Assembly (NCBI GenBank): GCA_048213135.1 | Contig: PS015039.1 | Location: forward strand, 279,619 to 337,967 | Direction of reading: 5' to 3' | Source of the DNA: Reclinomonas americana ATCC 50394 | Lineage: Eukaryota; Jakobida; Jakobea; Jakobida | DNA length: 58,349 nucleotides | Shown here: positions 1-11,350 of the stretch, piece by piece | Layout: every line of letters starts with the position of its first letter | Numbering within the stretch: the stretch's first letter is position 1 | Position numbers and translations under genes: made by a program | Notes under the pieces: generated by a model | Database searches by the model: none | What the model saw: only the letters and a program-made list of their open reading frames with translations | What the model was told of the DNA's origin: nothing

Positions 1-61
1 CAGAGAGAGAGAGAGAGAGATACACTGTGGTGATGTGTGTGCTGATTGCGGGACGATGCAG

Positions 62-1753
62 AGTTCTTCCCCAAGTCGGATCCTCACTACGTGGCGGCCA
101 CTCACCTGCTGCGGCAAGTTGTACCGATTCTCAACAATGCCGCGCAGCGGTACGCACACATGCAGCAAGTGGAGTCGGCGGCCGCCAGTCCGTTGCGTCC
201 CTGCTTTGCATCGCGCTTGTGCCTGCGTGTATTGTCGTCTCATTTGTGCGGATTGGGTACAGTCTGCCTGGGCCATCCGGTTGCGTCGACATTTTGACTT
301 GCTGCGTTTGATTTTTTTGTTAATCCTAACTCACGTGCGAATCTTGTCGTTAGCAGTGGCAGATGCAGAGATGCCCTCGCTCCCTGTTCCAGGTGCGTGA
401 TTGTGGTGATGAAAGGAGTGATTTGTGGTAGCTCACCGGCAACGCATCTGCAGCTGTCCGAGAGATTATCGAGAGCGTCGATTCCGACACGGGTGAGTGG
501 CTGAGATTTACCGCTGCTCTCTCGCACTGATCCCTGCTGACCTTTCCCCGTCGCTGGCAGAGGGCACCGACTACGAGCGCGCCTTGCGCCGAACGGTGAC
601 GAAACTGCGCCGGTGAGTTGCCTTTGTTGTCTCCTTTCGTTGCATTCCTCACACGACTCATGACGTGCCCGCAGTCTCGATCGTCAAAAGTACTTTACGC
701 ACGCCGTGGTGACACGCGAGTATCCCGAGTACTACAAGGTCGGTTTCATTGTACCCGCCACATCCACCTGTTGTCTTTGTGCTCAACTGGTTGTTGTGCA
801 GCGCGTTTCGAAACCGGTGGACATTGGCACTGTGCTGCGTCGTGTTAACAAGGGTCGCTACAGCGACTACACCAGCTTTGTGGACGACGTGGTCTTGATT
901 AGCTCCAATGCCCTCTGTTGCGTCACAGTTGTTCACAATCGGTGCCTGTTGGTGCTGCTGACATGCCACTTGTGGTGTGCAGCGTTCTTCAGTCCCAACG
1001 AGGCTCGCTACCGTGCTGCTCGCCTTTTCTTCGAGGGCAGCATGCCCATTCTGGAGGAGGCGGCTCGAGAGTACGCACACCTGCCTGAGTTTGTGGGTGG
1101 TATGGACAAGGTCAAGAGGTTGCGTCACTTTTTCTTGTTTCGCCCGGGCAACGTAGCCGCGTGACTGATCGTATCGATTGTGTGCAGTGTTCTTGCTTCG
1201 CCACCGGATTCAATCGCACTGGCGCTGTTGGTGCCATCCATGGACGCGCCGCCGCCACCGCCACCGTTGCCAATGTCAGGTATGGGGTTTGACGAACACA
1301 TGTAGAGGGCTCCAATAGCGCAGAGTTCCAAGAATCACTCGTAGCATCTCACTTATCAGGAAACGGACAATGTCAATTCTGCTCTTCCCTTTTCCTTCCC
1401 CCTTCTCCTCCCCCNNNNNNNNNNNNNNNNNNNNNNNNNNNNNNNNNNNNNNNNNNNNNNNNNNNNNNNNNNNNNNNNNNNNNNNNNNNNNNNNNNNNNN
1501 NNNNNNNNNNNNNNNNNNNNNNNNNNNNNNNNNNNNNNNNNNNNNNNNNNNNNNNNNNNNNNNNNNNNNNNNNNNNNNNNNNNNNNNNNNNNNNNNNNNN
1601 NNNNNNNNNNNNNNNNNNNNNNNNNNNNNNNNNNNNNNNNNNNNNNNNNNNNNNNNNNNNNNNNNNNNNNNNNNNNNNNNNNNNNNNNNNNNNNNNNNNN
1701 NNNNNNNNNNNNNNNNNNNNNNNNNNNNNNNNNNNNNNNNTCCTACACATTTG

Positions 1754-1798
<45 letters not shown>

Positions 1799-4700
1799 CT
1801 TGTCACAGCCTTCTCCCCCGCCACCCCCAGAATGTCAAGCCGCGAGAGTCGCGACTCGCTGGGTGGTACGTTTGACTATTTTTGCGAGTGGGGTATTGCT
1901 CTCCCTCGAATGTGCTCATCATATCTGTCAACACAGGGCTGGAAGATCCCGCCAAGCCCAGGTCCGTGGCCGAGGACATTCTGAATCGCTGCTGGGAACG
2001 CATCAAGCGGTACGCTCTTCCGTCCCCCCCACACACTCGTGTCGTGTACTGTGGGATTGATCGCCTTCTTTTCCCCCCCGTTTCTCAGTTTCGACAAGGA
2101 TCGCTATTTTACGCACCCAGCCGAGAAGCGCCTGTATCCGCAGTACTACCAGCAGATCGCCACACCCAGTGATTTCCGCACCATTTGCACGCGCATCAAG
2201 CGTGGTCGCTATCCCAAGTTCCAGGCCTTCCAGACCGACATTCTCCTCATCTTCGACAATGCCATGTGTGAGTCGTGTGGATTCGCACGTTGCGCGCTCG
2301 GCTGTGACTCATTTCTCCTCTTGTGCAGCCTACTTCCCGCCGACTTCAGCGCAGTACATTGCGGCCGCCAAGATCCGTCCCATGGCCGTGAACATTCTCC
2401 AGCAGGCCAAAACAGAGTGGGACGAAGCACACAAGATCATCGATCCGAGTGCCATCACGAGTACCACGCCGTCGTCTGCTCGGTTCGTTGCACATACGTG
2501 TTCATCATTTCGCCTCCATTTTGTTGATTTTGTGTCTGCCGTCTGCAGCAAGGGTTCTGGATCCGATTCTGGAGTCTTGCAGTCGGCTCCGCTGCCGCTT
2601 CCTATCGGATGTGCGTCGTTTCTACGCCTTTTTCCCCACACAGAGACCGCTCACCGCGTCGTTGTTGTGTCGTGCGCAGTCAGCGAGCTGTCTATGGAAC
2701 AGCAGCAAGAGGCTCTCAGTGAGTCCCTCACCCATTTCCCACTCCTCTCGTCCACCATGTTGCTGACAGAAAACAATATGTGCAGACGCCGCAGTGCAAT
2801 GCATGCTTCAAAATGTTGACGGTGCGTATCAGTGGTGCTGTGTGCATGTGACGCTGTGTTTTTGCTCATCTGATGCCTTGTTTGTGACACAAGTAGCCGC
2901 GACCCTGGCCTCGATGAACAGTTGAGTGCAGATCGCACGCGTGTGTATATGAGTGCCATCAGAGTGCCCATCTTCTTACGCACTTGTTTGTTGTCGTGCA
3001 GTGAACCCGGATCTTGGTGTGTTTGAACGTGACATGCGCATGCTGATGTGCTCGATCCCTAACCCTTTTGTCGCATTCAAGCAGCCGCGCCGTTGCCGAC
3101 TCAGACCAGTTGCGTTTGAATCCTGTGGGTGTGCTTATTTTTTCCTCTCCATCTTCGGCAGCGTGTCGCCTTTCTCTGAATTACGTGGTGCAGCTCTTGT
3201 TTCTCCTTTTAATGTCTTCTCATCCTTTCTCTTGCATCTCCTCGCTCCCCTTGCGCTCACTCTATCCCGTCCACCACTTGCGCAGTCGAGGGTGTGCCGA
3301 TTACCGTCCCACTCCCCATGCCACCACCGCCGGATCTCACCGGCAGTGCGTCCGATCAACGTGCTGTCTCACAAGAGTGTCTATTCTGACATATTGTTCC
3401 ACCACAGTGGCCATCCCACCCACCGGTCCTCCATATGTCGACGTCCCTCCACGTGCGTCGTCGTCGCGTGTTCGTGTCTGTGCTGTCGTCAACTCTCGAC
3501 TGATTTCAATCATTCTTGCATTTTTCCAGTGCCCCCACCACCGCCGTCCTTGGACGACACTCCGGCGGCTGAAGGTGACGACGCTGCTGCCGCTGCTGCC
3601 ACATCCGCCGCGGCTGCGGCTGATTCCACGATGGGCCTGCTACCGCCTCCGCCGCCTCCACCGCCGCCGCCTCCTCCTCCACCACCTGCCGCGCTGGCCA
3701 TGTTGACCATGCTGCCGTTGTTGCAGTTACAGCAGAAGCGCCGGGAGAGCGAGGGCGGTGAGGAGATGGGAGTTGATCTGTCCTTGGTCGGTCTCCAGTT
3801 GCGTCATGTTCCCTCTCTGTTTGTGTTTTCGGTAGCTACTGGTCTCACTCGATGCTGGTGTGTTTCGTGCAGCGCTCTGACTTGTGCGTGCCAAGCGAAA
3901 TAGCATCGGTTCTTGTTGTTTTCCTTGTGCTCATGCTCTTCCTGTCACGCGCAGCGCGCATCCGCGATGACGATGCCGATGATTTGCAAGATGACAAGGC
4001 CATGCTGTTCCTGGACGATGAGGCTGACGAGAGTTACGTGCACACTGTTTCCCACCTTGCAACCATGTGCCTTCGCTCATTACACTCCCCGCTGCAGTGA
4101 GCGTCACGCAGAACATCTTCAGCCGCGCGCTCGCAGTCATGAAGCGGTTCGTCCATTTTTCTCCATTTTCATCAGCATCACCTGTCTCCTATTTGTGTTG
4201 TTCCTCTTGACCTATTCCCTCCTCTCCTTCTGCTCCCTCTTCCCTCTTCATCCTCATTATCTTACACATTTTCTTCTTGTCCTTCTTCGTTTTTTCTACT
4301 TCCTCTCTTTCTCTGCCTCTCCTGCCTCATCACCATCATCTCTCTCATTTCTTGTATTGCACCTCTTGCCCTTCTCCTTCTTCCTCGCCTTCTCCTTTTT
4401 CCTCGTCTCCTTTCTCGTTCTTCCTCCTTCTCTCTCGTTCTTCCCCTTCTCTCTCTTCGTTATCATCTTTTCACCTTTCTTCTTTGTTCCTCTTGTCCAT
4501 TTTCGTCTTTTTCTCTCCCTCTCCTTCATCATAATCATCATCATGTTTCTCATGTCTTGTGTTGTTCCTCTTGCCGTTCTCCTTCTTCCTCCTCGCTCTT
4601 CGTTATCATCATCTTTTCACCATTGTTCTGTTGTTCCTCTCGTTCGTCTCTGTCTTCTTCGTCTTCTTTCATTTCTGTCTCTGTTGTCTCTCCCTTCTCC

Positions 4701-6744
4701 TTGCCCCTCCCCTCACTCTCTCCTTCCCCCTATTCCCCCACGCGCAGCCAAGACCCGGAGAAGCACTTTACTGCACCGCTGCCGAAGCGCACCTACGCCG
4801 AATACTACCGGCGCATTCGCGTGCCGATGGACCTCGGCACCGTCACTCGCCGCGTCAAGAAGAACCGCTACAAGTCGTTCGAGGAGTTCCAGGCCGATGT
4901 GATGCGTGTCTTTGACAATGCGCAAAGCTTCTTCTCTGCCGGCGACCCCAAGTATGACACGGCGGTGCGCCTGCGTGCCGTCGCCACCTCCGCCCTCGCC
5001 ACGGCTCGTCATCAATTGGCGGCGGCCGGGCCGCAGAGTTTGCGGCAACAGCCGGTCGGGCCACTGGCAGAGTCACTCGAGTCCGCGTCACTCGAATCGC
5101 CGCCGGCCTCCAAGTCGACTCCGCGTGGACGCAAGAAGAAGACGTTTGCGATTGAGTGAGTGCCAAGTCATTTTTTCCCAGTTCTATGACTTGTGAGTTC
5201 GTTTCACTGACTGTGCGCATGCACAGATCACCTGGCCCACTGGATGTCAACTTGACCGAGTTCCAGTTGATTATGACGCGCCTGTTGGACCAGATGCGCG
5301 CCGCTGACGTGAACAAGTACTTTACGCGTGCCATCAAGAAGAATGCCATTGAAGGCTACTACGACAAAGTGCAGCAGCCGATGGATCTCAGTACCGTGCA
5401 GCGCCGAATCAACAAGCAGGCATACGATACGTTCGCGGCGTTCCGCGACGATGTCAATCTCATCTTCCAGAACGCCCTCTGTTGCGTCACGTGTTCCCCC
5501 CCCCCGCTGCACTGTGGGATCGGTCTCGTCTCATGTTGATTTTCGTTGGTGTATCGGCAGCGTTCTTCGCGCCAACACATGAGCGCTATGTGGCGGCCGT
5601 GCACATGCAGGCTTTCTGTCGAGCGCTGATGGACGGGACTGTGCACGAGCACGCAAACGAGGCTGGTTTCGCGTACCGCATGGAGTACGCGGTGCCGCCG
5701 GGCTCGCAGCGCAAGCCGTACATGTTTCGTTGGCATATCGTGTCTTTCCCTACTTTCTTGTCTTCGATACTCACGCGTGTTGGTGATGTCTCCATCATCA
5801 CAGGCGCAAGAATGGTCGCAAGTCTGGTGGTGGCGACGGCGACGGCGCCGACGATGATGATGATGATGACGACGACGAGGGAGATTCATCCGACAATGAC
5901 GAGGTGGAGAGATTCGGTGGCAAGCGCAGGCGTAGCCGCAAGTCCTCTCGTGACAACGACAGCGACGAGACCGAGGACGACGAACGGGAATCCTCCGGGC
6001 GTAAGAGTCAGTCGCGTCGCTCTGGCCTGCGCGCTCCCTCTCAGCGCCGTCAGACTCCCAAGGCTAGCAAGAAGACCGAAAAAGCGGACGATGTGACTGT
6101 TGAGCCGCCGCCGCTGCCATTCATGATACCGATGCCGATGTCGCTGTCACTGCCACTGCCGCCGCTGCCGCTTGATGGTGAGTGTCACAGCGACAGGAGT
6201 CTTTCGTCCTTTCCGCTTGTCTTTTGCCTCCATTCTGTTCTCAAATATCCATTGTCACGCAGTTGCACATCGCATGGACACTGACATTCCGGCTCCCGAG
6301 GAAGTGATGCCGCCGGACGATTTGCAGCAGTTCCTGGTGGATACGTTGAACGAAATCAAGCTCCTCGACCAGTCGGCGTTCTTCATGTCGGTCCCTGACA
6401 AGAACCGCCACGCCAACTACTACCTGCGTGTGCCGCAGCCCACCGATCTTCACACCATCATGCACCAGGCCATGGCACATCGGTATGCGACATTCGAGGA
6501 CTTCCGTGCCGATGTCATGCGCATATTTTCCGACGCGAGAGGTGAGACCAAGGAGAATCAGCGCCCCGCAGTCTGCCTTTGCTTTCTTCTCACCTGCGCC
6601 CTCTTGTTGTTGTTGTTGTAATAATAATAGTCGGTTTCGAGTCATCGGCGCCCGAGTTCAGTGCGGCCATCTCGCTGGAGGCTACTGTGGGAGATCTGCT
6701 GGCCAATCGCGCACATCGCATTGTTCGTCGCGCCGATCGCCGAG
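62..6744 (+). CDS. Polybromodomain protein (six bromodomains, 5' partial)
   Basis: Spliced gene cut by the left edge; the first 61 bases are the end of an intron. Six bromodomains can be traced: the end of the first (62-191), then about 450-1118, 1935-2480, 4748-5070, 5225-5690 and 6300-6744. Each has the ZA-loop pattern (for example YFTHAVVTREYPEYY, HFTAPLPKRTYAEYY) followed by PxD(L/I/F). Between domains 3 and 4 lies a Pro/Ala-rich linker (3530-3780) and an acidic segment; between 5 and 6 lies a basic/acidic Ser-rich linker (5810-6110). Six tandem bromodomains recall polybromo (PB1/BAF180) of SWI/SNF remodellers, but no BAH or HMG domain is visible. In every domain the Asn that binds acetyl-lysine is replaced by Phe (NALSFF, NAMSYF, NAQSFF, NALSFF, RVGF and the first FFPK). 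The same phase-1 intron splits domains 1, 2, 3, 5 and 6 just before that position. A gap at 1415-1740 interrupts the gene. The 3' end is unresolved: no stop is seen before the gap at 6796, and ORC2 follows directly. Confidence 0.85.
1755..1797. repeat. (GT)n microsatellite
   Basis: About twenty GT units just right of the gap 1415-1740, within an intron of the polybromodomain gene. Confidence 0.95.
4147..4747 (+). other. Long pyrimidine-rich intron of the polybromodomain gene
   Basis: A 601-bp GT–AG intron, about ten times longer than its neighbours and almost entirely C/T on the + strand, joins AVMKR to QDPEKHF at the start of bromodomain 4 (phase 2). It contains internal imperfect copies of a CTTGCC(C/G)TTCTCCTTCTTCC block near 4365 and 4570, so it has probably grown by local duplication. 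The long Phe/Ser/Leu-rich reading frames across it are composition artefacts. Confidence 0.75.
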
Positions 6745-6852
6745 GTGGGGGGTTTCATTTCACGCATTTTTGTGCTCGATCTTGTGTCGATACTCNNNNN
6801 NNNNNNNNNNNNNNNNNNNNNNNNNNNNNNNNNNNNNNNNNNNNNNNNGCAG

Positions 6853-9255
6853 ATGCTCGAGGCGGAGCTGGCCAAGGCTGCTTCGCAAGTGCAGGAGCAA
6901 GCGGCCGCGCTGACCGCCGGCAACAAGCAGGAGATGTTTGACCGATGGTCCGCTGACTTGAGGTGTGTCCCTGGTCAGGCGCCTTCAAATGAGCAGTAAA
7001 CTAGAAGCCTGCTTTTTTCTCTCTTTCCGCCGAGCTCTGCTCTTTTTGCTTTTGTTCATTTGTGTGTTTTGTGTGCGTTTGTGTTTCTCTCCGCGCGTAG
7101 ACGGCACAATGTTCTCGTGTACGGATACGGCTCCAAGCGGGCGCTGTTGGAGGAGTTTGCGCAACACAGCGCTGCCGCCGCCTTCCATGTCGTCGCCGTC
7201 AATGGGCTTGTCCGTACCGTCGGAAAGCAGGTGCTTTTGTTTGCGTCGCGCATTTTCGAACGCCCAACGAATGCTGACGAAAGTGGCCACTCGATGCACA
7301 GCTGTTTTCGATGTTGGCCGACCAAGTCAGAGTTCCCGTGCATGCCGATCCAATGATCACCGCCACTCGCGTGTGTGATGCTCTCCTGGCCCCGATCGAC
7401 GGAGCCCCACAGCCGGCTGGTTTGTGGCCCCCTTCGCCTGCATTTAGCTGCTTGCACGATACTTAATGTTGCGGCACCTGCACTCGTAGGTCCTTCGGCA
7501 CAGTACGACAGCCTGCAAGCCGAGTTGGTGGCCATTCACCAACAGCTCACCGGTGCGTATTGTTGTTGAATATCTATCCGTGTTCTTCTCGGCTGGTGTT
7601 CACTCTTATGTGTTGCAGTCGACATGGACCGCCTGGCGAGTCAGCGTCGCAGTGGTGCGGATGGCGATGACGACGGTGAGGATGAGGAGGAGGACGANNN
7701 NNNNNNNNNNNNNNNNNNNNNNNNNNNNNNNNNNNNNNNNNNNNNNNNNNNNNNNNNNNNNNNNNNNNNNNNNNNNNNNNNNNNNNNNNNNNNNNNNNNN
7801 NNNNNNNNNNNNNNNNNNNNNNNNNNNNNNNNNNNNNNNNNNNNNNNNNNNNNNNNNNNNNNNNNNNNNNNNNNNNNNNNNNNNNNNNNNNNNNNNNNNN
7901 NNNNNNNNNNNNNNNNNNNNNNNNNNNNNNNNNNNNNNNNNNNNNNNNNNNNNNNNNNNNNNNNNNNNNNNNNNNNNNNNNNNNNNNNNNNNNNNNNNNN
8001 NNNNNNNNNNNNNNNNNNNNNNNNNNNNNNNNNNNNNNNNNNNNNNNNNNNNNNNNNNNNNNNNNNNNNNNNNNNNNNNNNNNNNNNNNNNNNNNNNNNN
8101 NNNNNNNNNNNNNNNNNNNNNNNNNNNNNNNNNNNNNNNNNNNNNNNNNNNNNNNNNNNNNNNNNNNNNNNNNNNNNNNNNNNNNNNNNNNNNNNNNNNN
8201 NNNNNNNNNNNNNNNNNNNNNNNNNNNNNNNNNNNNNNNNNNNNNNNNNNNNNNNNNNNNNNNNNNNNNNNNNNNNNNNNNNNNNNNNNNNNNNNNNNNN
8301 NNNNNNNNNNNNNNNNNNNNNNNNNNNNNNNNNNNNNNNNNNNNNGGAGGATGAGGACGACGAGGACGGCAAGGATGCTGAGGATCGAGCACGGGAGCGT
8401 GTGCACAGGCTGCAGCTGCTAGAGTCGGCACACTTGCGCGAACGCAAGGACCTGTTGTTGGTGATCCACAACTTGGACGGCGACGGCCTTCGCAGTCGCT
8501 CTATCGAGGCCGCGCTGGTGCGCCTGGCCACGTGCCCGCGGGTGCACCTGTTGGCCAGCATCGACAATGTCAACAGTGGCCTGAGTTGCGACAGAGTGAG
8601 AGAGTGAGAGGTCTGTTGGCAGTTACTGATGATTGATGCTGGCAGTCTTCGAGTCGGGCAACTGGCACCGCGGTCACTGGGTGTGCCACCACGTCGACAC
8701 CTTCCAGCCGTACACGGCCGAGCTCGGTCGGGAATGGGCCGTGCATTTCACTGCGGCTCCGGAAACCAAGAGCGGGTGCGGTTATTCGTTGTTTCTGCAG
8801 CGCGCTGCTGCCATGTAGCTGATGACTGTTGCTCGTGCGTGCGACACCACCACACAGCGGTGGCGCCAGTCGTGTGTTGGCCACCCTCACGCCAAACCAC
8901 CGAAAGATCTTCCGTGCGCTGCTGGAGATGCTCCGCGAACAAGTGGGTGATGGTCACGAGACAAAAGATGTGGGCGGTGAGAAAAGCGCATGGTGTATGA
9001 TGGTTCTTCTTCTTCTTCTTCTTCTTCGACGGCTCATTCGTGTGCCGTGCAGTGGACTACGCCGAATTCCTGGAACGGTGTCGTGCTCAATTCACCGTGA
9101 CCAGCAGCCGCGATCTGGATACGAAGCTGCGCGAGTTTCTCGATCACAAGATGGTGGCCAAGCGCACGGCGCGCAACGGACGTGCAACGTTGTTCGTGCT
9201 GCTGCCACGTGGCGAGCTCGAGGATGTGGAGGCCACACTCAACGACAATCGATAA
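6853..9255 (+). CDS. ORC2: Origin recognition complex subunit 2 (ORC2)
   Basis: ORC2 is part of the ORC ring that marks replication origins and loads MCM in the nucleus. The spliced protein shows the ORC2 core: MFDRWSADLR, then VLVYGYGSKRALLEEF and a VVAVNG strand of the AAA+-like fold, LLLVIHNLDGDGLR, then HLLASIDNVNS, and a C-terminal winged-helix region (LTPNHRKIFRALLEM, DYAEFLERC, KLREFLDHKMVAKR) ending at TAA 9253-9255. An acidic run (DDDGEDEEED … EDEDDEDGKD) surrounds a 648-base gap (7698-8345) before the IHNLD motif; such an insert is not typical of the family. The usual disordered N-terminal half is missing if translation starts at ATG 6853, which sits right after a splice-acceptor-like GCAG. 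It may instead be spliced to the preceding bromodomain exons. The 3' end converges with the UBAP1-like gene about 100 bp away. Confidence 0.88.
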
Positions 9256-9356
9256 AGTAAAACAATAACAACCAATACCAATGATTTCTTCACTCTTTTC
9301 TCGCACCCTCCCTCCTTCTTTCCTTGCCAACCAGAAGCACACATGCCAACATGTAG

Positions 9357-10506
9357 CTACCTTGGAGACGCAATAATGTGGTCCAGTGCCCGTTGCTTGT
9401 CAAAGTCACATCTGGCGAGTGCGTCCAGCACCTGATTTGGGGAAAATCTGTGCGACGAGAAGAACGAGAATCAGCTTCTCGACCACGTGCATGCAACTGG
9501 CAGCACCGACGACGAACGCACCCCATGGAGCACAGCTCGGTATGCGACGACAACATGACACGCATTCTTGTCACGTCCCCTGGCGGCGCTACTGCCGCGA
9601 CCACTTCACACGTCTGCCGATCGTATCCCTCGCGACATAGTGTGTTCACCAGGTCGGCATACGCCGCCGATGTCACCACCACAGACGACGACTCCGAGTA
9701 GGCAGGCGGTGGCGGATAGTTGGCGTACTCGTTGGCGGCACCGGAGGGTGCCGCCGGACGTGCCGCCGCCGCTGGCTGGGGGTACCTGGAAAAGTCCGCC
9801 AAATCGACGACTGCCAGCGATGGCGGCTGGTACGGTGGTGGTGGTGGGTCGGCCGCAGGCAGCCGGAATGCAGGCACCGCTGGTGCCGGCATCGCAGGCA
9901 TCACGGGAGCAGGAGCAGGAGCAGGAGCGATGGCAGGCGGCGCTGATCCCGCCACAGGAAATGAGAGGAACGACGCCGGCAACCCGCCGGGTGTCTCTTC
10001 ATCGGCGCCACCCAATTCGATGCCAGAGTGTGCGGGAGGTGGTATTTGGTGCTGTTGCTGTTGCTGTTGCTGCTGAGGAGGAAAAGGTGGAGGCAGAGGC
10101 TGGAGTCGCGGTGGCTGCGGCGGCGGCTGCTGTTGTTGTTGTTGTTGCTGTACCATTACCGGCGGCAAGTCCACCGCGGGGAAGTCCTGCTCTTGCGCAA
10201 ACGGGTTTGGCGGCGGTGTCCGCGGCACGGGTGACCTCGGTGGTGACCGAGGATACACAATGGGCGCCACCGATTGCAACTGAGGAGCGAAGAATAGAGA
10301 CGAGGCGGAAAAACAGCAACGGAGAAGAGGGGGTGGCATGAGTGTACGTTCTCTCTCTTTCTTCCCACTCGTCACCAAACCTTGGCTTGCGCCTCGAGTT
10401 CACGCGTCTCCTTCTCCAGCTGCCGAGTGTTGAGTTTCTCCAGAATCGCATCCTCTGACGACGTGTCAAACGGAGTCCGGATGGAGCGCACGTCCACATT
10501 GTGCAT
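9357..10506 (-). CDS. UBAP1-like protein with C-terminal overlapping UBA domains
   Basis: Minus-strand gene. Exon 1 (or an early exon) encodes MHNVDVRSIRTPFDTSSED plus a short charged helix. A large exon (about 9570-10285) then encodes a Pro/Gln/Ala-rich linker with two polyQ runs. The C-terminus has a UBA-type helical stretch (YADLVNTLCREGYDRQTC). After an intron with a GTGCGT donor comes a clear UBA (LCSMGFSPNQVLDALARCDF, then DKQRALDHII), ending at TAG 9359-9357. A proline-rich linker followed by two closely packed UBAs at the extreme C-terminus matches the SOUBA module of UBAP1, the ubiquitin-binding ESCRT-I subunit for endosomal sorting; the UMA box was not confirmed. The ATG at 10506 follows an in-frame TAG that could also be a splice acceptor, so upstream exons are possible. 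Confidence 0.6.
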
Positions 10507-10647
10507 CGTAGGCAACTACACAGAACACACAAGAACAGAGGAGAATCAGTGAGGGGGGAAGAGAGGGAGAAGAGAGAAGAGAGAGGAGAGAGAATGAGTG
10601 TGAGAGATAAGGAGAGAGAGAATGAGTGTGAGAGCAAGGGAAAGGAG

Positions 10648-10723
<76 letters not shown>

Positions 10724-11350
10724 GAGANNNNNNNNNNNNNNNNNNNNTTATATTTCTGCTGTGAGAGGAATGAAAAGTTGATTTTGAAGGTCAGCAGGAC
10801 GCATCCTCACAGTCCGAAGCACCACTTGGTTCCAGCGATGACCAAGCAAGATAGATGTGCGCGTAAGCGCAGTGTAATAACAGAATTCGAAGGCGGTGTG
10901 TGATCTGGAAGCTTTGCTGTCCGGATCTTCGAATTCAATCGCGAAGTCCCCGACTTTCGGAAGCACAGTTCATGTGTACGTAAGCGCAGTGGAACAGACT
11001 TCGAAAGCGGCGTTTGTCACACTGCGACGTCCACGACTTTCGGTCCGGATCGTCAACGCCACCCTGCGTTGTCCGCCGAGTGCGTCACTTGCGAGCTTGT
11101 GTATTCCAGTGGTTTCGGCATCCTGCACCCTGCACCGTCGCCCATCTCAACAAACAGCGCAGCTACAAACCCCCAGGCGAGCGTAAACGACGACGACGAC
11201 AAGGACTTTTCATACGCGCCGCAGGAGAGGTGAGGGAGACGACGACGACGACGACGGGAGATGCGTATAAAGAAGAGGGGGGAAAAGAGTAGAGGGGTGG
11301 GAAAACGGGGGGAAGGAAGAGTTGTGTCTCTAGTCGAGTCGCTCTCTGTC
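10507..11350. other. Intergenic/5' region with (GA)n microsatellite, gap and imperfect duplication
   Basis: Between the UBAP1-like and BIG-like genes. It holds a long (GA)n/(GAGAGG)n tract (about 10555-10727), a 20-N gap (10728-10747), and two diverged tandem copies of a roughly 100-bp block (about 10856-10961 and 10971-11042) that share ACTGCGCTTACG and CCGAAAGTCG. Read on the minus strand, the first copy has an open frame (FAIEFEDPDSKASRS) and the other is disrupted. I cannot assign a gene; an upstream exon of the UBAP1-like gene is possible. Confidence 0.45.

Noticed and set aside
3913-4902. Long Phe/Leu/Ser-rich open frames on + and Lys/Arg/Glu-rich frames on -
   Set aside because: They lie in the C/T-rich intron between bromodomains 3 and 4 and reflect base composition.
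10501-10903. Arg-Glu repeat open frames
   Set aside because: They translate a (GA)n microsatellite next to a gap, with no splice sites or homology.
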